From Pisaster brevispinus (Eukaryota > Echinodermata > Asteroidea > Forcipulatida > Asteriidae), in assembly GCA_023634235.1 (NCBI GenBank), contig JAMKCF010000016.1:3936501-4000500 (forward strand): DNA of 64,000 bases, in the 5' to 3' direction. A model generated the notes under the pieces. The model was not told where the DNA came from. It saw nothing but the letters and a program-made list of their open reading frames with translations, and did not search any database. This document shows, one piece after another, positions 33,751 to 47,720 of the stretch (its first letter is position 1; each line of letters starts with the position of its first letter). The position numbers were made by a program, and so were the translations under genes.

Positions 33751-34089
33751 ATAATGCCAAATAATTTATAATGCTTCAAAACTATACTTGTTTCAACCAA
33801 AGATGAATTGCTGAACTGAATTTGTGTTGTTTTGGGGGAAACCAATTATAAAAATGATTTAGAGGCATTTGTGTGAACAAATTGTCAATGTGCTGGAGCA
33901 GGCACATCTGACAACCTTTTTATGAAATCCCCGTCATAACCCGAGCCTCATAAATAAGCAACAATCGCTTTGTATGGACGGTGAAGTTACAATTGTTATT
34001 GGAATTTGTGGTTTGTTCGCAGCAGTGTTTTGATACGCGTTACTTCACATGATGTTGGTGATACCGGATGTTTCGGAGCATGAAACCCC

Positions 34090-34186
34090 CATATAAGGGG
34101 GGACACTCTGGACAAACAACAGCAAGCACAGACTCAACTCACCTACCTGAAGCAACTTGACTTGTTCTTCTAAGTATACAGTACCG
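34090..34186 (+). promoter_or_regulatory. Gene A TATA box and leader exon 1
   Basis: CCCCATATAAGGGG (TATA 34,090-34,097), a likely start near 34,120, an untranslated leader (CAGCAAGCACAGACTCAAC, CTGAAGCAACTTGACTTGTT) and donor ACCG/GTGAGT at 34,186. The same arrangement, in inverse, is at 63,855-63,947. Confidence 0.72.
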
Positions 34187-34290
34187 GTGAGTACATGCTT
34201 CTCTTTATGCTAACAGAAATGCACATTCGTTCACATTGAGTGTTGTAACGCAGTAAACCGAAGTAAACAATTTTGGGTTTTACAAAAAAA

Positions 34291-34362
34291 CATTGACTAT
34301 AACGGGACTTGAACCTGCTACCTCGGGATGTACAGGCGCTCTACCAATCAAGCTATCTTGCA
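34291..34362 (-). repeat. tRNA-derived SINE head in gene A intron 1
   Basis: ACGGGACTTGAACCTGCTAC and GCGCTCTACCAATCAAGCTA are inverse B and A boxes. Its counterpart in the other arm is at 63,645-63,720, so the insertion predates the duplication. Confidence 0.75.
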
Positions 34363-35676
34363 CTATGCTGGCATTATCCTTTAGTTAGTATTCTCACTAT
34401 TTTGTCAATATTCGTTTTATTTGTTCTACATAATATCAATCACAAATTTACGCGCCAGTTATTCTTGTTTACTATTATTTGATAACTTAAGTTAATGTAG
34501 GACATTGCAAGTTGATTCTGTTTTAGCTCATAGAAATGTTTATATAACATGTTTTGGTATCTTGTTGAGTATAGTTTAGGACAGAGAGTTTACATCCAGT
34601 TTATGGTCGTAGACAGAGTTCATCGTAATTATTTTAAGCTTTTGCCGAAAATGAAAGATTTTTTTAGTTTCGAATGCTCATCAGTTATAAAGGTATTAGA
34701 AGTACTTAATCTTTCAAGAAGTACCTACTGCCTATGTTGAGGAAACAGCTTCTGGGCCACCTTTGGTTATTGATTGCGGCATTTAAAACTAATTTGATGA
34801 TTTTAGTGCGAGAAATATTCACAGGTTTTTGCTGTGTGTGTGTGTGCTCTCACTTCTGGTACCTTATGGAGACCAAGGACAAAACAAAAATAGGAAAATA
34901 AAAGGACTCCACATTGAAATTCTAAAGACGGGGGTGCTCCACAAGGAAATTTGTGTACAACGTCTAAGGGAAACTGTTAAAGTGCAGGGACAAAGGAAAG
35001 AACAGAAGAATGCCCCACAAGGATGCATTTTTGAGAATCTGCGTGTGTGCGTGTGTGTGTGCCCTTACACGTGCCAACTTACGGGGTATTTTTAACAATA
35101 GAACAATGCTACCCCACAAGGTTTTCTTTGTTCAAGTGGTACCCCACAGAGGATTTCTTTAGAAAAGGTAATAATAGAACAACAATGGAAGTACCCCGTA
35201 ACTGCTATATGTAAGGTTGTGTGCGTGTTTTCTGTAATTGTTGTGAAGGAGGCTGACGAGCCCAGTCGAGCTCAGTCTCCCCTTTCTAAGCACCACGCAA
35301 TGTTTTACACTTTGTTCCTGGACAGAACTTTTACTCACTAACTTTGTTAACTAATCATGCACTTTGCGCAATAGAAAACGAAATGTAACTCAAAATTTCG
35401 CAACTAAACAGAAGCTGAAGTTTCCAGTTTTCGCTAGTTTTAAATTAATATTAATTTCGTTTCAATTGCTTATCATTTAACGTATGTCTAAACTATTTTT
35501 CAGCCAATAAATATGTTGTAAGCCCGTTGCTAACAAAATATGTAAACATTTAGTCGGAAATAACGATCTCAAACTCCTTTCTAGATTTTGCAAGAGAGAG
35601 AAAAATATATCGAAGCTAGCGTTTCGAGATTGTTTTAAGAACGTTACGCCCCGCCCGAAAAAGCAAACAAAACACC

Positions 35677-36451
<775 letters not shown>

Positions 36452-36497
36452 CTGTTCCCTTCTTTCAATGAATATTCATGTATTGTTTTTTTTTCAG

Positions 36498-36682
36498 AAA
36501 ACAAAACTTAAAAATGGTTTCAAAGATTTTTCTGGCTGTCATGGCTCTGGCCGTTCTGACCACATTTGTCCTGGCCGAGGAGGAGAACTACGCTTTCGAT
36601 AACCTAATGGAGCTTCTGAAGAGAGCTGAAGAGATCAATAAAAAGAAAACGTTGGACCTGATCCCAGCTGAGGACGTGGAAG
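36498..36682 (+). CDS. Gene A exon 2 (signal and pro-segment exon)
   Basis: Sixteen untranslated bases, then 56 codons plus one base. Almost identical to gene C exon 2 in the signal region; only Ile/Val differs in the first 21 residues. Confidence 0.88.
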
Positions 36683-37694
36683 GTAAGTAACACGTCTTAC
36701 CGATAGATAGGCATGGAGCACACCTGATCTTATTAGGGGTTCATTTTCCATAAACTCTGAGAATTTATTGGGTTAGTAATGAACAATGACACAATTCGTC
36801 GCTCCTACCACGAAGTGACCTATCTGTAAAAATCACAACTTTTTTGCAAGTATCTTTTTATTCAAATTAGTAATACACTCGTGGCTGTTACCATTTTCAG
36901 CAAGTCTCGATATCTTTTATGTAATACTTTCGTAATAAACTAATTAGTATAAACTAAGTATCACTGGATTTACCATTTTTATTTCCACGAAGTGACCTAG
37001 CTCTTTACGCAAACCCTACAGCGCAGTTCAGGCACGAGTGTATGACAGTTTGCATTTTCTCAAAGAGACCTATCTGGAAGCCTAGTATTCCACGCAATTT
37101 GTCTCATTAATAAGCGTTTGTTTGACGTATGTGTTTTGAAAATATTTAACTTTTTAATTCTAGTCCCAGTAATGAAAACGCGTTGAAAAATCTGCACGAA
37201 TTTATTTTTTGGCTTTAAACTAAATAAAACTTCAACCACGATCTACTACTACACTGTTGTTATTATTATGAATATAATGTTTGTGTTTTATATATTTGTT
37301 GACAAGAAAAGTCACTTTCTGGTACGAGCGACAAAAAGAGGAAAACAATAAATACATTTAATATTGAAATACTCAAAAAAGGACAGTTAAAGCTGTCCGA
37401 CGTTTGTAAGCCTCAAAATCAACTTTACACATTTCTGCATTAATTCAAAACAAACTCACTCTTACTATATTTGCAGTACACGTGCTGACCTCATGTGGAA
37501 TAACATAAAATTCTTCCACTGAAGATTAAGCCATTTTATATGTTAAATTGCTAAGCTGATAAAACATTTCTGATTTACCCTTTTTTCCCACAAATCCAGC
37601 TTGCGACACAGAGGACCAATATTGCATCTGTGATACCCGGCTGCCAGTTACTCATGCCGATCATGTCATCGTCTGCGAGGATTTCAAGAGATAA
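36514..37694 (+). CDS. Peptide gene A: secreted four-cysteine prepropeptide, 87 aa
   Basis: Coding: 36,514-36,682 and 37,600-37,694. Exon 2 follows TTTTTTTTCAG; the ATG was chosen because it starts the hydrophobic core (MVSKIFLAVMALAVLTTFVL) and matches gene C, while an in-frame ATG at 36,478 lies before the acceptor. After the signal comes AEEENYAFDNLMELLKR with a Lys-Arg site, then a linker ending DLIPAEDVE. Donor GAAG/GTAAGT, phase 1. Exon 3 (acceptor CACAAATCCAG) encodes ACDTEDQYCICDTRLP and HVIVCEDFKR-stop: C-x6-C-x-C-x14-C. The predicted mature part is acidic, unlike that of gene B. AATAAA stands at 38,350. Secreted, disulfide-bonded peptide of unknown function. Confidence 0.88.
37600..37694 (+). 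CDS. Gene A exon 3 (cysteine exon)
   Basis: 95 nt: two bases completing the split Ala codon, 30 codons and TAA. The flanking intron end (GATTTACCCTTTTTTCCCAC) is shared with gene C. Confidence 0.86.
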
Positions 37695-38349
37695 CTTGAT
37701 CTAACATAGTGCCTTACTTTTAACTAAAGCCACATACTTTGTAATGCTCCAAAACAACTGACTACCATTTCGCAAGGAACTGCATACTTGGAAGTTAAAT
37801 TTATGGTTTTCAACCAAAAACTGAATTGCTGTCAAACCTAAGCATTGGTACTTTTTTGTTTTGTCTTAAGAGAACCAAGTTTAACTATTACTAGACATTT
37901 GTGTGAACACATTGGGCATGTGTTACAGTGAGCACTTAAACTGTATGAGTTAAAAAAAAAGTGTAGGCAATTCAGGAGATGACTTTATGCAATTCAGTAA
38001 AATTCGAGACTGCGATCAACAACAGACTGTCTTAAATTTATAATAACAAGGTCAAACCTTACCCTTTGACTAAAGGTTATATTTAGGAGGTCACTGAACG
38101 CTGTTTTTCATTCGCCTTGAACATTTAAGGATTTTTACAATGCATAGAAAATGCAAAACCCAAGTGAAACTTGATGAAGTTTCATTTCATCATCTGTCTT
38201 ACAAACAGGAGAACATAACAAAGACTGTTCAGCTCACTCAAAAAATGTTCAATGCCACTATACTAGGCATTACATTAACACAAAACAAAGACTCGAAAAG
38301 TAAAACAACTGTCGATGTTTTTTTTTTGCTCTTACTTTTGTTTTGTACA

Positions 38350-38355
38350 AATAAA
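38350..38355 (+). terminator. Gene A poly(A) signal AATAAA
   Basis: AATAAA about 650 bp after the stop; the inverse copy for gene C is at 58,536-58,541 in the same aligned position. Confidence 0.5.
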
Positions 38356-38399
38356 ATATTATAAATTAATTATCAACGAATGAACTGAAGCTCTAAATC

Positions 38400-38640
38400 T
38401 CTTGATTATGAGTTGGTTTTTGTTTATTTGTTTGTTTGTTTGTTTGTTGGGGTGTTTGTTTGTTTGTTTGTTTGTGTGTTTGTTTGTGTGTGGGGGGCTT
38501 ACGGGAGCAATGGGCCCCACAATATAATTTCTTGTTCAATCTGGACCCCTCAAGAGATTGCTTTAGAAAAGAAAATAATATAACAACAATGGCATGACCC
38601 CACAAACCGGATCCGTAAGGTTGTGTGGGCGTACGAGAGA
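38400..38640. repeat. TTTG repeats and a 'TGTGGGGTCC' dispersed repeat copy
   Basis: A (TTTG)n tract is followed by an inverse copy of the unit that is tandem at 57.7-58.35 kb and 61.5-62.0 kb (ACCCCACAAACCGGATCCGT). Confidence 0.75.
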
Positions 38641-39552
38641 TACATTGTTGGGTGAGTTTTAGGTAGGAACTGTAGTTGTTGTTGTTGTTTTGTGTGTGGA
38701 CTTTGTGGCGTTAAGCCCACAATGTTTTAACTGAAATATTAAATAAAAGAGATCATAGACAACACCTGTGGAAAGCCCATCACAATGTAGCGCTCCTAAA
38801 GAGGGCTGTCTGTCTGGTCTGTCTGTCTGTCTCTCAGCTGTTTGTGTGTTTGTTTGTTTGTTTGTTTTTTTATCTAGATATCGCCTTATATCTCAAAGCT
38901 GGGTCTCGAACCTACAATCTGCTTCTGAAAAAAAAATAGTTGCGTATATTTACAGGAACACGTTGCATTCGGAATAGGTGCTTTAGGCTATTACAAGCGA
39001 ATGTTATAAAATGAACATGTTTGGCAAGGAAAATATAAAGACTCACACAAATATACCTCGGAATTGTATGGTTTCCTTTTTACTTCGTAAACTAGCACAA
39101 AATGACAGATTGTGTTAGACACAAAGTAAAAGGAAAGCCACACAGTTTGAAGGGAAACTAAACATTACTTTCGTGTGAATCATTATATTCTACTTTCAAA
39201 ACATCTTTCCAACAATCAATTTATTAAAAACGCTTTTATATCCTAAAGCATTCAATTGAATGGCAACGTGTCCCTTTAATAATGTTAATATTGTTGCTGT
39301 TTGTGAATGTACACTCTTAGTCATCTTCTCAAAACTTTTCCAGGATAACTTGCGGATAAACTTCTCTACGGTTGATTCTCCAACCCGCAAAATATCCCTT
39401 AGCAGTTCAAATGTACTGTGGTTAACTTTTGATTGAATTCATAACGAACCAACTCACCAGAGAGTCGCCCGGAATCCACACCTCTGCTGGACCTATTAGA
39501 AAACAAACTTGATCTAATTTCCCTGGAAACCTGGACATGGAAATTGTTTAAC

Positions 39553-39637
39553 TTATAACGTTAAAAAGGCACCAGAGTGCCAGCGACCTATGCGTTTGAT
39601 GGCGTAAATAGGAACCACCCGCCCCCCCAAAACCCCC

Positions 39638-39676
<39 letters not shown>

Positions 39677-40120
39677 CTCTGGAAGGATCGGCAATGGCGT
39701 ACTGGCTTAATCTGCCTGAGGGGCCAGGGTAAAGAAAGAGCGTCGGCCATACCAATATTTACGCCTGTAATGTTGACCGCTTTGAAAGCAACATTAAAAC
39801 TCAATCATTCTTAAACAATTAAACGAATAAGTTGCTTAGCCTTTGGGCACTGCAAAGACAGACTGTTGACCATGTGTACAACTGTGACGTTGTCAGAACG
39901 AAATTTTACCTTGCGGTTATAAAGACCCCCAGCAAAGTGTAGCAACCATGCAAAAAAATTTCTAACGATGCAATGGATGGTTGAGACGCAAAGTTTGAAG
40001 GCCAGCGGCCTTGCAGCCACTTCCCTCAAAAAAACGCACCAAAAGCCAATGGAACCCCCTACATCAGTACAAAAGTTTCAGTGTGTCACACGACTCCCAA
40101 TCCTGTGGGAGATAGGTGGT
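39553..40120 (-). pseudogene. DIRS/Ty3-like RNase H fragment, left-arm copy
   Basis: The minus strand reads CTDVGGSIGFWCVF (degraded form of the TDAS-type RNase H start), KVKFRSDNVTVVHMVNSLS (catalytic Asp strand), CPKAKQLIR and FKAVNITGVNIGMADALSL, the 'ADALSR' end typical of DIRS and Ty3 elements. Frames are broken. The same fragment is in the right arm at 56.1-56.3 kb, so it was present before the inverted duplication. Confidence 0.72.
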
Positions 40121-43100
40121 CATCCGTTAGTAATACGCATCTTATGCTGAGGGTGTCGTGGGTTAAGGCCTTAAGCCGCCGTGTGAAAGCCCTCCCCGGC
40201 ACAACTGCCTTACAACAGTTAAGCAAACCAATCAGGGACTAAATTTGGAATAAGGGGGATGTGGGTCTACTGTGCGTCCCTTCATTCCATCTAATGATTT
40301 GAGTGATTTGTCAACAGGAACTTTGACCTGGCAGGACACGGTGTCAATGACGAGCCCCTGCTCTCACTGTTCGAAAACTGCCGTTTTTGTAAAAGAAAAA
40401 TCGCTTTGATATATTGGCTGGAAAACAACCCTTTCTTGCTCGATCTTGTTGGGTTTAAAGCCCGTTTTGACAAATTGTATCCCCCGAATCCAAAACACGG
40501 ATTGGACACAGCTTACTGTTTACCCAACTTAATGATGTGGAATGACAGACAATAATTTTTAGATGGTTGTTGTAGAAAAAATCATCAAAAATCACGTAAT
40601 TAACGAAAAATGTGGAAAAAACGAAACGCGGTCAAAGGTCAGCTTGTATGCTTTTCCAGTCGTTGCAACTGTCAAGTTTACGGGACAATGTTGCGCAATG
40701 TTGTAAGTAGACTGTTGCTCTGTTTATGTATTAATTATAACAATGGCGAGGTATGAGGATCCAGACTTCATATCCATCAAGCACATATTCACGTGTAAAT
40801 AAAAAACAGACATAAACGGACGTCAGTCCTAGTTGAAGTCCGATCGCAGTCGTAACCAATAACTGTTTCGGTTGAACTTGCCATTGAAACAGTAATCGGT
40901 TACGACCACGAAAACCCACTCCAACCTGTATTAAGTGTACGACGAACTGGACGAACCTACTTGCAATGGAGAACGTTTCTTCGAAATCCAAGGATCGGTA
41001 CAAAAAACATCGCAAGGAAAAACACCCAAAAAGGTGGTCCAACGAAAAGTAAAATGTAAAAAAACACGATAAATCCAAAGGGAACGCCAGCAAAAGCAGC
41101 ACCGCGACCACAATTTTTTTTTTTTTTTTTTTTTTGCGGCGATTTGGGGGGGGGGGGAGTGGGCTTTGTGCAGCTATCATAGATGTACACCAGCTGTATG
41201 GGATAAACATTCCCCGTCGTCGTCCCGCGTGTGAGCGCTCCCTTACCCCTCCGACAAGCTCCCAAACTCATGGCTAGACCGGCAAGCTGGGGAGTTCATG
41301 CCCCGGGGTTTGTCTCTCTTTCCCCACGAGACACGGCACCAGCTGTATGGGATATGCCCCAAGGTTTAAGTTCCGCTAGCTCCCACGCTGGTGCGCCGTA
41401 AAACACGCTTCGGTTGCACGGACTCTCTGAATGCGAATCTTACGTTCGACTTTTCATCATTATTTACAAATTGTATCAATAATCTGAATACTTAGTCTTT
41501 TCAGTCAAATACTCATGAATAATTGTAAAAGCGAAACAGATTTAAATTTGGTTCAGTATTTTTCTTTTATATGGCTGGAAGTAAAACTTACTAACTATCC
41601 TAACCACTTTTTTGGTTCGGATAAATCACGTGACCTTCGTTTTTGAAAAATACTCGAAACGGCAAAATTTGATGATTTCTTTTAGTAACCATTCTTCTCC
41701 ATTCCTGGAAGACCTTTGGAGTCATATTTTAGCCTATTTTGTAGCCCAAATAGCCCAACGAAGCCGGTGTGCCCCTTTAAAACACCTTGGAAATGGCTGA
41801 AAATTGTTTCTTTTTTGCACCAATCCTTTTTTATACAGCTTATTGGAAATGCCTTGTTATACAACCTTTCGGAAATGGCTGGAAATGTGCACCGTCCATT
41901 TCCTAATCTTGTTAAGCCTTGAAGGTTGCTTGGGATGGTGTGTAAATGGCCACAATAATGTTGTGCCAAACCCTACACCTTGATAGTGCTTCGGCTTAGG
42001 AAATCACCATCCTTCAGTGAAACACATTTTAAAACGCTATTTAAAAATGCAAGTTTCCTGTTGATAATTCTTCCGTCGATCCCAATCTACAGTTACAATA
42101 ATACACACTGGAAGGCAAACTTTACTGTTGAAGTTAGTTAACAAACATAACCAGTTGAACTACAAGGACCAGTTGAACTACAATAAATTTGTTCTTAATA
42201 TACAACATAACTTTTAGGGTTTTTAAAATAAAATATAAGCAAAGTCAGAATGTGCAATTACAATGTCAAGTAAAAAAAATAGTGGCACAACATTGCTGCC
42301 TTAAAAACTTCAGTGGCAAAAGTGAGGTAGCAAAGTAAACGTTACAAAACAAACGAAACTTAATATCAAAAAGCGGACCAAGACCCAGTTTTTACACTTG
42401 GGCAAATGCTTTAAGTAAAATCTCATCTGTTTTTTTTCTTTTAAACCGACTATCAATTCTTTATGATTTAGACTTTGCACCATATTATAAGAACACTTTC
42501 AATCAAACTTGTTCAGACCTTTAAAAATAGTAGGCATACTTGCTACAATCATTGCTACAAATTAATACGTGCCTCAAAAGTTCCGACTTTACAATTATGT
42601 AAAAAATTATATTCATAACTTGTCACGGAAACTGTCACAGTTTACTGATTGGCCAAGTTTAGCCTACCAACAACGATTTAAGGTGGACATTTAGAAGAAT
42701 CATGTCTTTTGTTCTTGTTTGTGACTTCCAATAGGTGAAGTAAATCGTATCTATTAATCTTTGATTCAGAGGTAGTGGTGCAGTTCGAAGACAGTATCAA
42801 GGCAAAGGCACGACAAAACTGGACGTGGGAAGAAAACAAACATAGGTTCGTTTTCTGAAATAACTATCTAAAAATCGCTAAACAAGTGTCGAATTTCGCC
42901 GGAGGTGTTTTTTGTTTGTTTGTTTGTTTGTTTGTTTTTGTTGGGATTTTTTAAGCGGGGTGGGGGGGGGGGCTGATGATGTTGTTTCAAAATTTAAAAT
43001 ATACACAAACATTCGCATATTTTTATGCAACGGGCAATACCGAAAATGCAAGTAATAACGTGCAAATGTTTTACACATTGTTTAAGGAAGTGATGTGAGT

Positions 43101-43650
43101 AGCCCGACAGTAACTCTTTTTGAAATTAACTAAACCACTTGGCTTTGGCGGATTGCTTTTGTGCATCAGGCCTACTTCAAATGAAAGCAAACTTTTTCGG
43201 GTCTGTAGGCGTAAACGATAAAAGAGCTAATTAAAATTCGAACCTAAACGTTGGAGTCAAATCGGTAAACAAATCGGACAAGGGCTTGATAAGCAAAACG
43301 TAGCTTGACCTCACGCAATGAGAACATACCGCCCTCCTTTGCTTCCAATAGTGTCCTCTCTAAAAATGTGCTCCATTCTTGCCTGGGTACTCTTGGCCAC
43401 TATCTCGGATGCTTAATCTTTTAATCTTTGCAGCACAGATTTCATCCACTGAAATAAAAATGTTTTTAAAATAGTAGGTTGACAAACCTATATGCAAACA
43501 ATTTCAGTTTTTAGATTTACCCAATTGTAGGCTAGGCAAACTCCGTCTGCTGACGGAGTGAAGAGCAGACGGTATTTGCAACATCATGTAACTTGTTGTT
43601 ATGTTTTCTTAGATCGAGCTCCAGAGGCTGTATATAAAAGAGGCTGAACT
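40121..43650. other. Gene-free spacer, first part
   Basis: No coding region supported. Contains poly(T)/poly(G) near 41.12-41.16 kb, a twice-seen CACCAGCTGTATGGGATA motif (41.19, 41.34 kb), GGAAATGGCTGGAAA repeats near 41.8 kb and (TTTG)n at 42.9 kb. Confidence 0.5.
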
Positions 43651-43699
43651 TAGAAGAAACTTAATCCTCCAAAAAAACCGCAATAATTTGTTACATTTC

Positions 43700-44070
43700 A
43701 TTTAAGCCAACATTGGTCCTACCTCAGAAACCATCACATTGCAGATATTGCTTTCCCACTAACAACCATTGTAGGCCCAACATTGAGTGCTGACGAAAAA
43801 ACAGTATCATTTTTTGACCTACAGCCAACATTGGCCCAACATCAATACCCCAACACAATGCCAAATATTATGTTTTTTTTTACTAAAAAAGCTTATTTTT
43901 GACGTAAAGACATTGTGTATATGCCGACCTACAGCCAACATTGGCCCAAATGTCAGAAGCAAACATAATGCCAACACCGATCATGGCAACGTAGTGCCAA
44001 CATGGAGCCAACGCAAAAAGCCAATACAAATCCAACGCCAATGTTGCAGACAAAAGCCAACTTTGGCCCA
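43700..44070. repeat. Imperfect 'CCAACATTGGCCC' minisatellite
   Basis: ACCTACAGCCAACATTGGCC recurs at 43.82 and 43.93 kb, with looser GCCAACA-containing copies between and after. Irregular spacing; no protein meaning. Confidence 0.65.
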
Positions 44071-44305
44071 TTATATGAATGTTATATGGGAACCATCTTG
44101 CAAAATCCTTGGTACTGTTGTTAGTCACCCCTGGCAGCATTTACATCTTCTCCAATCACTTATTTTTGCATTTTGACGTAACGGTCCTTCTTGTTTCAAG
44201 CTTTGCCTGTTTCAAGTTATTACTGCTATGGACTTGGTTTTGAAGCCATTTTGGTTTCATTGTGTATTTTTCTATGAAACTGTGTTTTAATTGTTAAAAA
44301 TAATT

Positions 44306-44334
44306 GTTGTTGTTGTTGTTGATGTTGCTGCTGC

Positions 44335-44367
<33 letters not shown>

Positions 44368-44369
44368 AG

Positions 44370-44403
<34 letters not shown>
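44306..44403. repeat. TTG/CTG trinucleotide microsatellite
   Basis: (GTT)n then (CTG)n, about 100 bp. Confidence 0.95.
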
Positions 44404-44405
<2 letters not shown>

Positions 44406-45219
44406 GATAAAGTCTAGAAAGAGAGAGTACATTTAGAGAAAATATGTGAGAATATGCGGTCTGCATGTATGACATTTTGAGTGAGGCAACCAGGCAAACT
44501 TGGTTTGTCTGATGGATCAGGGTTCATCTAGGTGAGCATATATTTACAGGTTGCTTGTTAGAGTACAGTGTTTAGAAATTCTTCAAGTACACATATGCCT
44601 ACAAAACTAACTGTCACTTTAGTATAATTCTTATAAACAATAGAACATTCAGTTTAACAGTTCAAAGCTAATTCTGAACAGTTTATTTTGGTCTGATATT
44701 TCTTAATTGGCTTGAATGTTAATTTTCCTTCATTAAAATCATGTTTGTTGAACGTTTTGAAAGAAAAAAAAAAGATCCCGGGGCTTGGTCTTTGAAAAAA
44801 GAGGAGCTTATTGTACACTCCTGGGTTGAGAGGGTAACTTGAATCTTTTGATCTTTGACTAAAAACCGTTTAAAAGGTAAAAGTAATACAGAAATTAACC
44901 CTTTCTTTTGATTGAGATTGACAGTTGCTTTCATGTTCCACTCATTTCGGACAAAATGACGAAGCAAGGTAATTTAAAAAATCTGCTGAGAAGTTCCAAC
45001 CTTCCACAAATAATGCTAAAAGGGAATCCCATAGGTTTTGTTGTTTGTTAATGCTGTGCTGGTAAGAGTTTACATGATTCCTGCGTCACAGCTTCAGCCA
45101 ATTTGGTTTGTTTTCTCTTCGGTCGTCATAGACTGTATTAGTAGATATGAGGCTCTGTGTTGCACAATAATTGTTCACTAACAAGGTAAACAAGACTTTG
45201 ACCTTTACTCGTGTCAGCT

Positions 45220-45890
45220 TTCAAAATGTATACATGTATTTACTGGTTAACTGAACACGATAGTGTCTAGACTCCGAATTATGTAGTACATCCCTTGTAC
45301 CAGAATAAACCATTTTAAGCAGTCACGCGACAATTCATGGTTGTTAAAATTTATTACACATTTTGTCAACGTGTCTATAAAACTTTGAAATGTAGTGAAT
45401 GTATTTACTGTATATATAGACTTCGAAGTTTATTGTAGTACATACATTGTATCAGAATAAATCATTTTAAGCAGTCACGCGACAATTCATGGTTGTTAAA
45501 ATTTATTACACATTTTGTCAATGTGTCTATAAAACTTTGAAAAGAACTAAATCTATTTACTGTATATATATACTTCGAAGTTTATTGTAGTGCATACTCT
45601 GTATCAGAATAACCCTTGCAAGCAATCAAGCGACAATCCATGGCTGTTAACTTTCTTTGCCCATTTTGGCATTGTATTTAACAACTTTCAAATGTACTTA
45701 TGTATTTACTGGTTAAATGTACACAAAAGTGTATATACTTCGAAGTTTAATGTAGTGCATAGATTGTATCAGAATAAACCATTGCGAGCAGTTGCGAGCA
45801 GTCATGTGGCAATTCATGGCTGTTAACTTTCATTACACGTTTTGTCAATGTAACAGTGAAACTTGCGAGTATGAACTGGTTAACGTCTAG
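45220..45890. repeat. About 150-bp tandem repeat, four copies
   Basis: CAGAATAAACCATT-type cores at about 45,301, 45,452, 45,605 and 45,770, each followed by GCAGTCACGCGACAATTCAT-like sequence and preceded by ACTTCGAAGTTTATTGTAG. Confidence 0.85.
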
Positions 45891-45899
45891 TGTCTAGCA

Positions 45900-47390
45900 C
45901 TTTTTAGGGCTTTGGTTTTTATACACACATACACAATTCGCATTGAGTGACGTCATGGGGACATCGTCCAGCGTTTTAGGCCCACAACAAAGTTATATAT
46001 TATCCCACAGGTATGTAATCAAAAACATTTTGAAGATCGGACCTAAACCTTTCGAGATATGGTTGTCTCAAGATTGCCTAATTAATTATTCGTGTCTTTA
46101 TAACTAAGTCAATTAAATAATGATATTGAGCTAATTGTGTTTGTTGGTACCTTCAAGACCTAAGCTTTGATAGGATATTGGATAGGAGGAAACATAATTC
46201 ATGAATAAGAAAAAGAAAGAGATTAATGGGGAAGAAACACAAAAACAAATATCGAAAAAAAAACCCCGAAAAAACCACTGTTCCGACTGTAGGTCGGAAC
46301 AGCTAATTCCAGTATTTATGTTTTGATCTTAAAATCGTAAGCTTTGTATTTTAGTCTGTATTGGTGAATTATTTTTGTTTAGACCATTAATGTTGAAAAG
46401 TTCCAGCGCAGCTCGTTGTGATGTTTTTTGGGATATTTATTAGCTAACAACTTAGGCCTAATGTTTGCAGCACAACCAATGTTTGCTCTCAATTTAATTG
46501 TTTATATCGGCTGTCATGGATAAAGTATGCACTTGGGGAGCATCCCTATCACAGGGCATTTAATGATCTATCTGAAAAGTACTAGGCCTAATCATTTTAA
46601 ATCCCTTTCATGTGCAAACTTTTTTTAAGTGCTTTGGAAAAAAAATGTTGTTGGCTTTAGGATCAAATTGGGTAGTAAAAATCATACGAGAGTTTGTTTA
46701 AAATCCGTTGGGAAGTTATTCACATGTCCTCCTTTGTGGACACTGCGTAGTTGTGACAACAAACCAGCAACATTAACAACACACTGTACACATGCCTATA
46801 TACTAGTATAGTGTGCTGCAGTGTTTATTCAAGAAATTTGACTCTCCATTCTCCCTCTTCTACCCTCTCCCCTCCATACCCGCCCCCTCCCGTCCCCAAA
46901 GCACAATATTATGACACTAAATGGCTGCTGTGCTTTTTTTCTTTAAAAATTCGATTCTTCCTCCCGTCCCCTCCCCTCCCATTCACTCCACCTCCTTCCC
47001 TCCCCGCCCCCTCACCAACCCCGTTACAGTGGTACGTGCATAGATAACTTCAACACTACTGCACAGTGGCCTCATATGAGGACGTGAGGGCGTTTTTCAC
47101 ATTGCGCTAGTTATTGTAAGTACTGCGCAGTGTCCTCAAATGAAGACGTATATAAATCGAAGAAATCCTCAACAATGTGAAATTAATTGAGGTAATTTTG
47201 TTAACAGATAGATTCTATAGATTATTCTCAGACGACACCCCGAAATAATATAATAGCAAAAACATTACTTGACTTTTCGCACAGCTTCAACTGCTTTTAT
47301 TACTAACAAGATCTGGTCAATTACCAGTTTGGTAAACATGTACGAGAATACAATAAAATGCAGTACTTATTAAACTCATGACATAATCGT
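45900..47390. other. No gene recognised
   Basis: AT-rich sequence with a C-rich stretch at 46.85-47.03 kb (CCCTCCC units). Open frames there are compositional. Confidence 0.5.
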
Positions 47391-47399
47391 GACTTAATG

Positions 47400-47720
47400 A
47401 AGGGCAAATGCCCAAGAGCAGCTTGCCCATCAAAATGTATCGAGCCCGGTTTACTTGTCAGCTTGCCATAGAAAAAAAGAGGGGGCAGCTTGCCCTGCCT
47501 CTATATGCAACACTAATTAAACAGCATCGACTTGGCAGCTTGCCATAAATAAAATGAGGGGGGCAGCTTGCCCAGCCTCTATAATGAGGGGGGCAGCTTG
47601 TCCAGCCTCTCTATATAACACTAATTACACAGCAGTGTTTTAAAATAATGACATAAAAGCCTACCAGACTTATTGTCAATTAAAGAGGTGGCAGCTTGCC
47701 CGCCCATATAAAATACTAAC
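47400..47720. repeat. GGCAGCTTGCCC repeat cluster
   Basis: GGGGGCAGCTTGCC-like units with GCCTCTATA tails repeat about seven times at irregular spacing. Confidence 0.75.

Noticed and set aside
40731..41271. Overlapping minus-strand frames of 100-159 codons
   Set aside because: They cross poly(T)/poly(G) runs and show no recognisable domain; the faint likeness of the plus-strand YLQWRTF to a chromodomain was too weak.
42769..42850. Possible small exon after TTTGATTCAG ending in a stop
   Set aside because: Single short open stretch with no partner exon or similarity.
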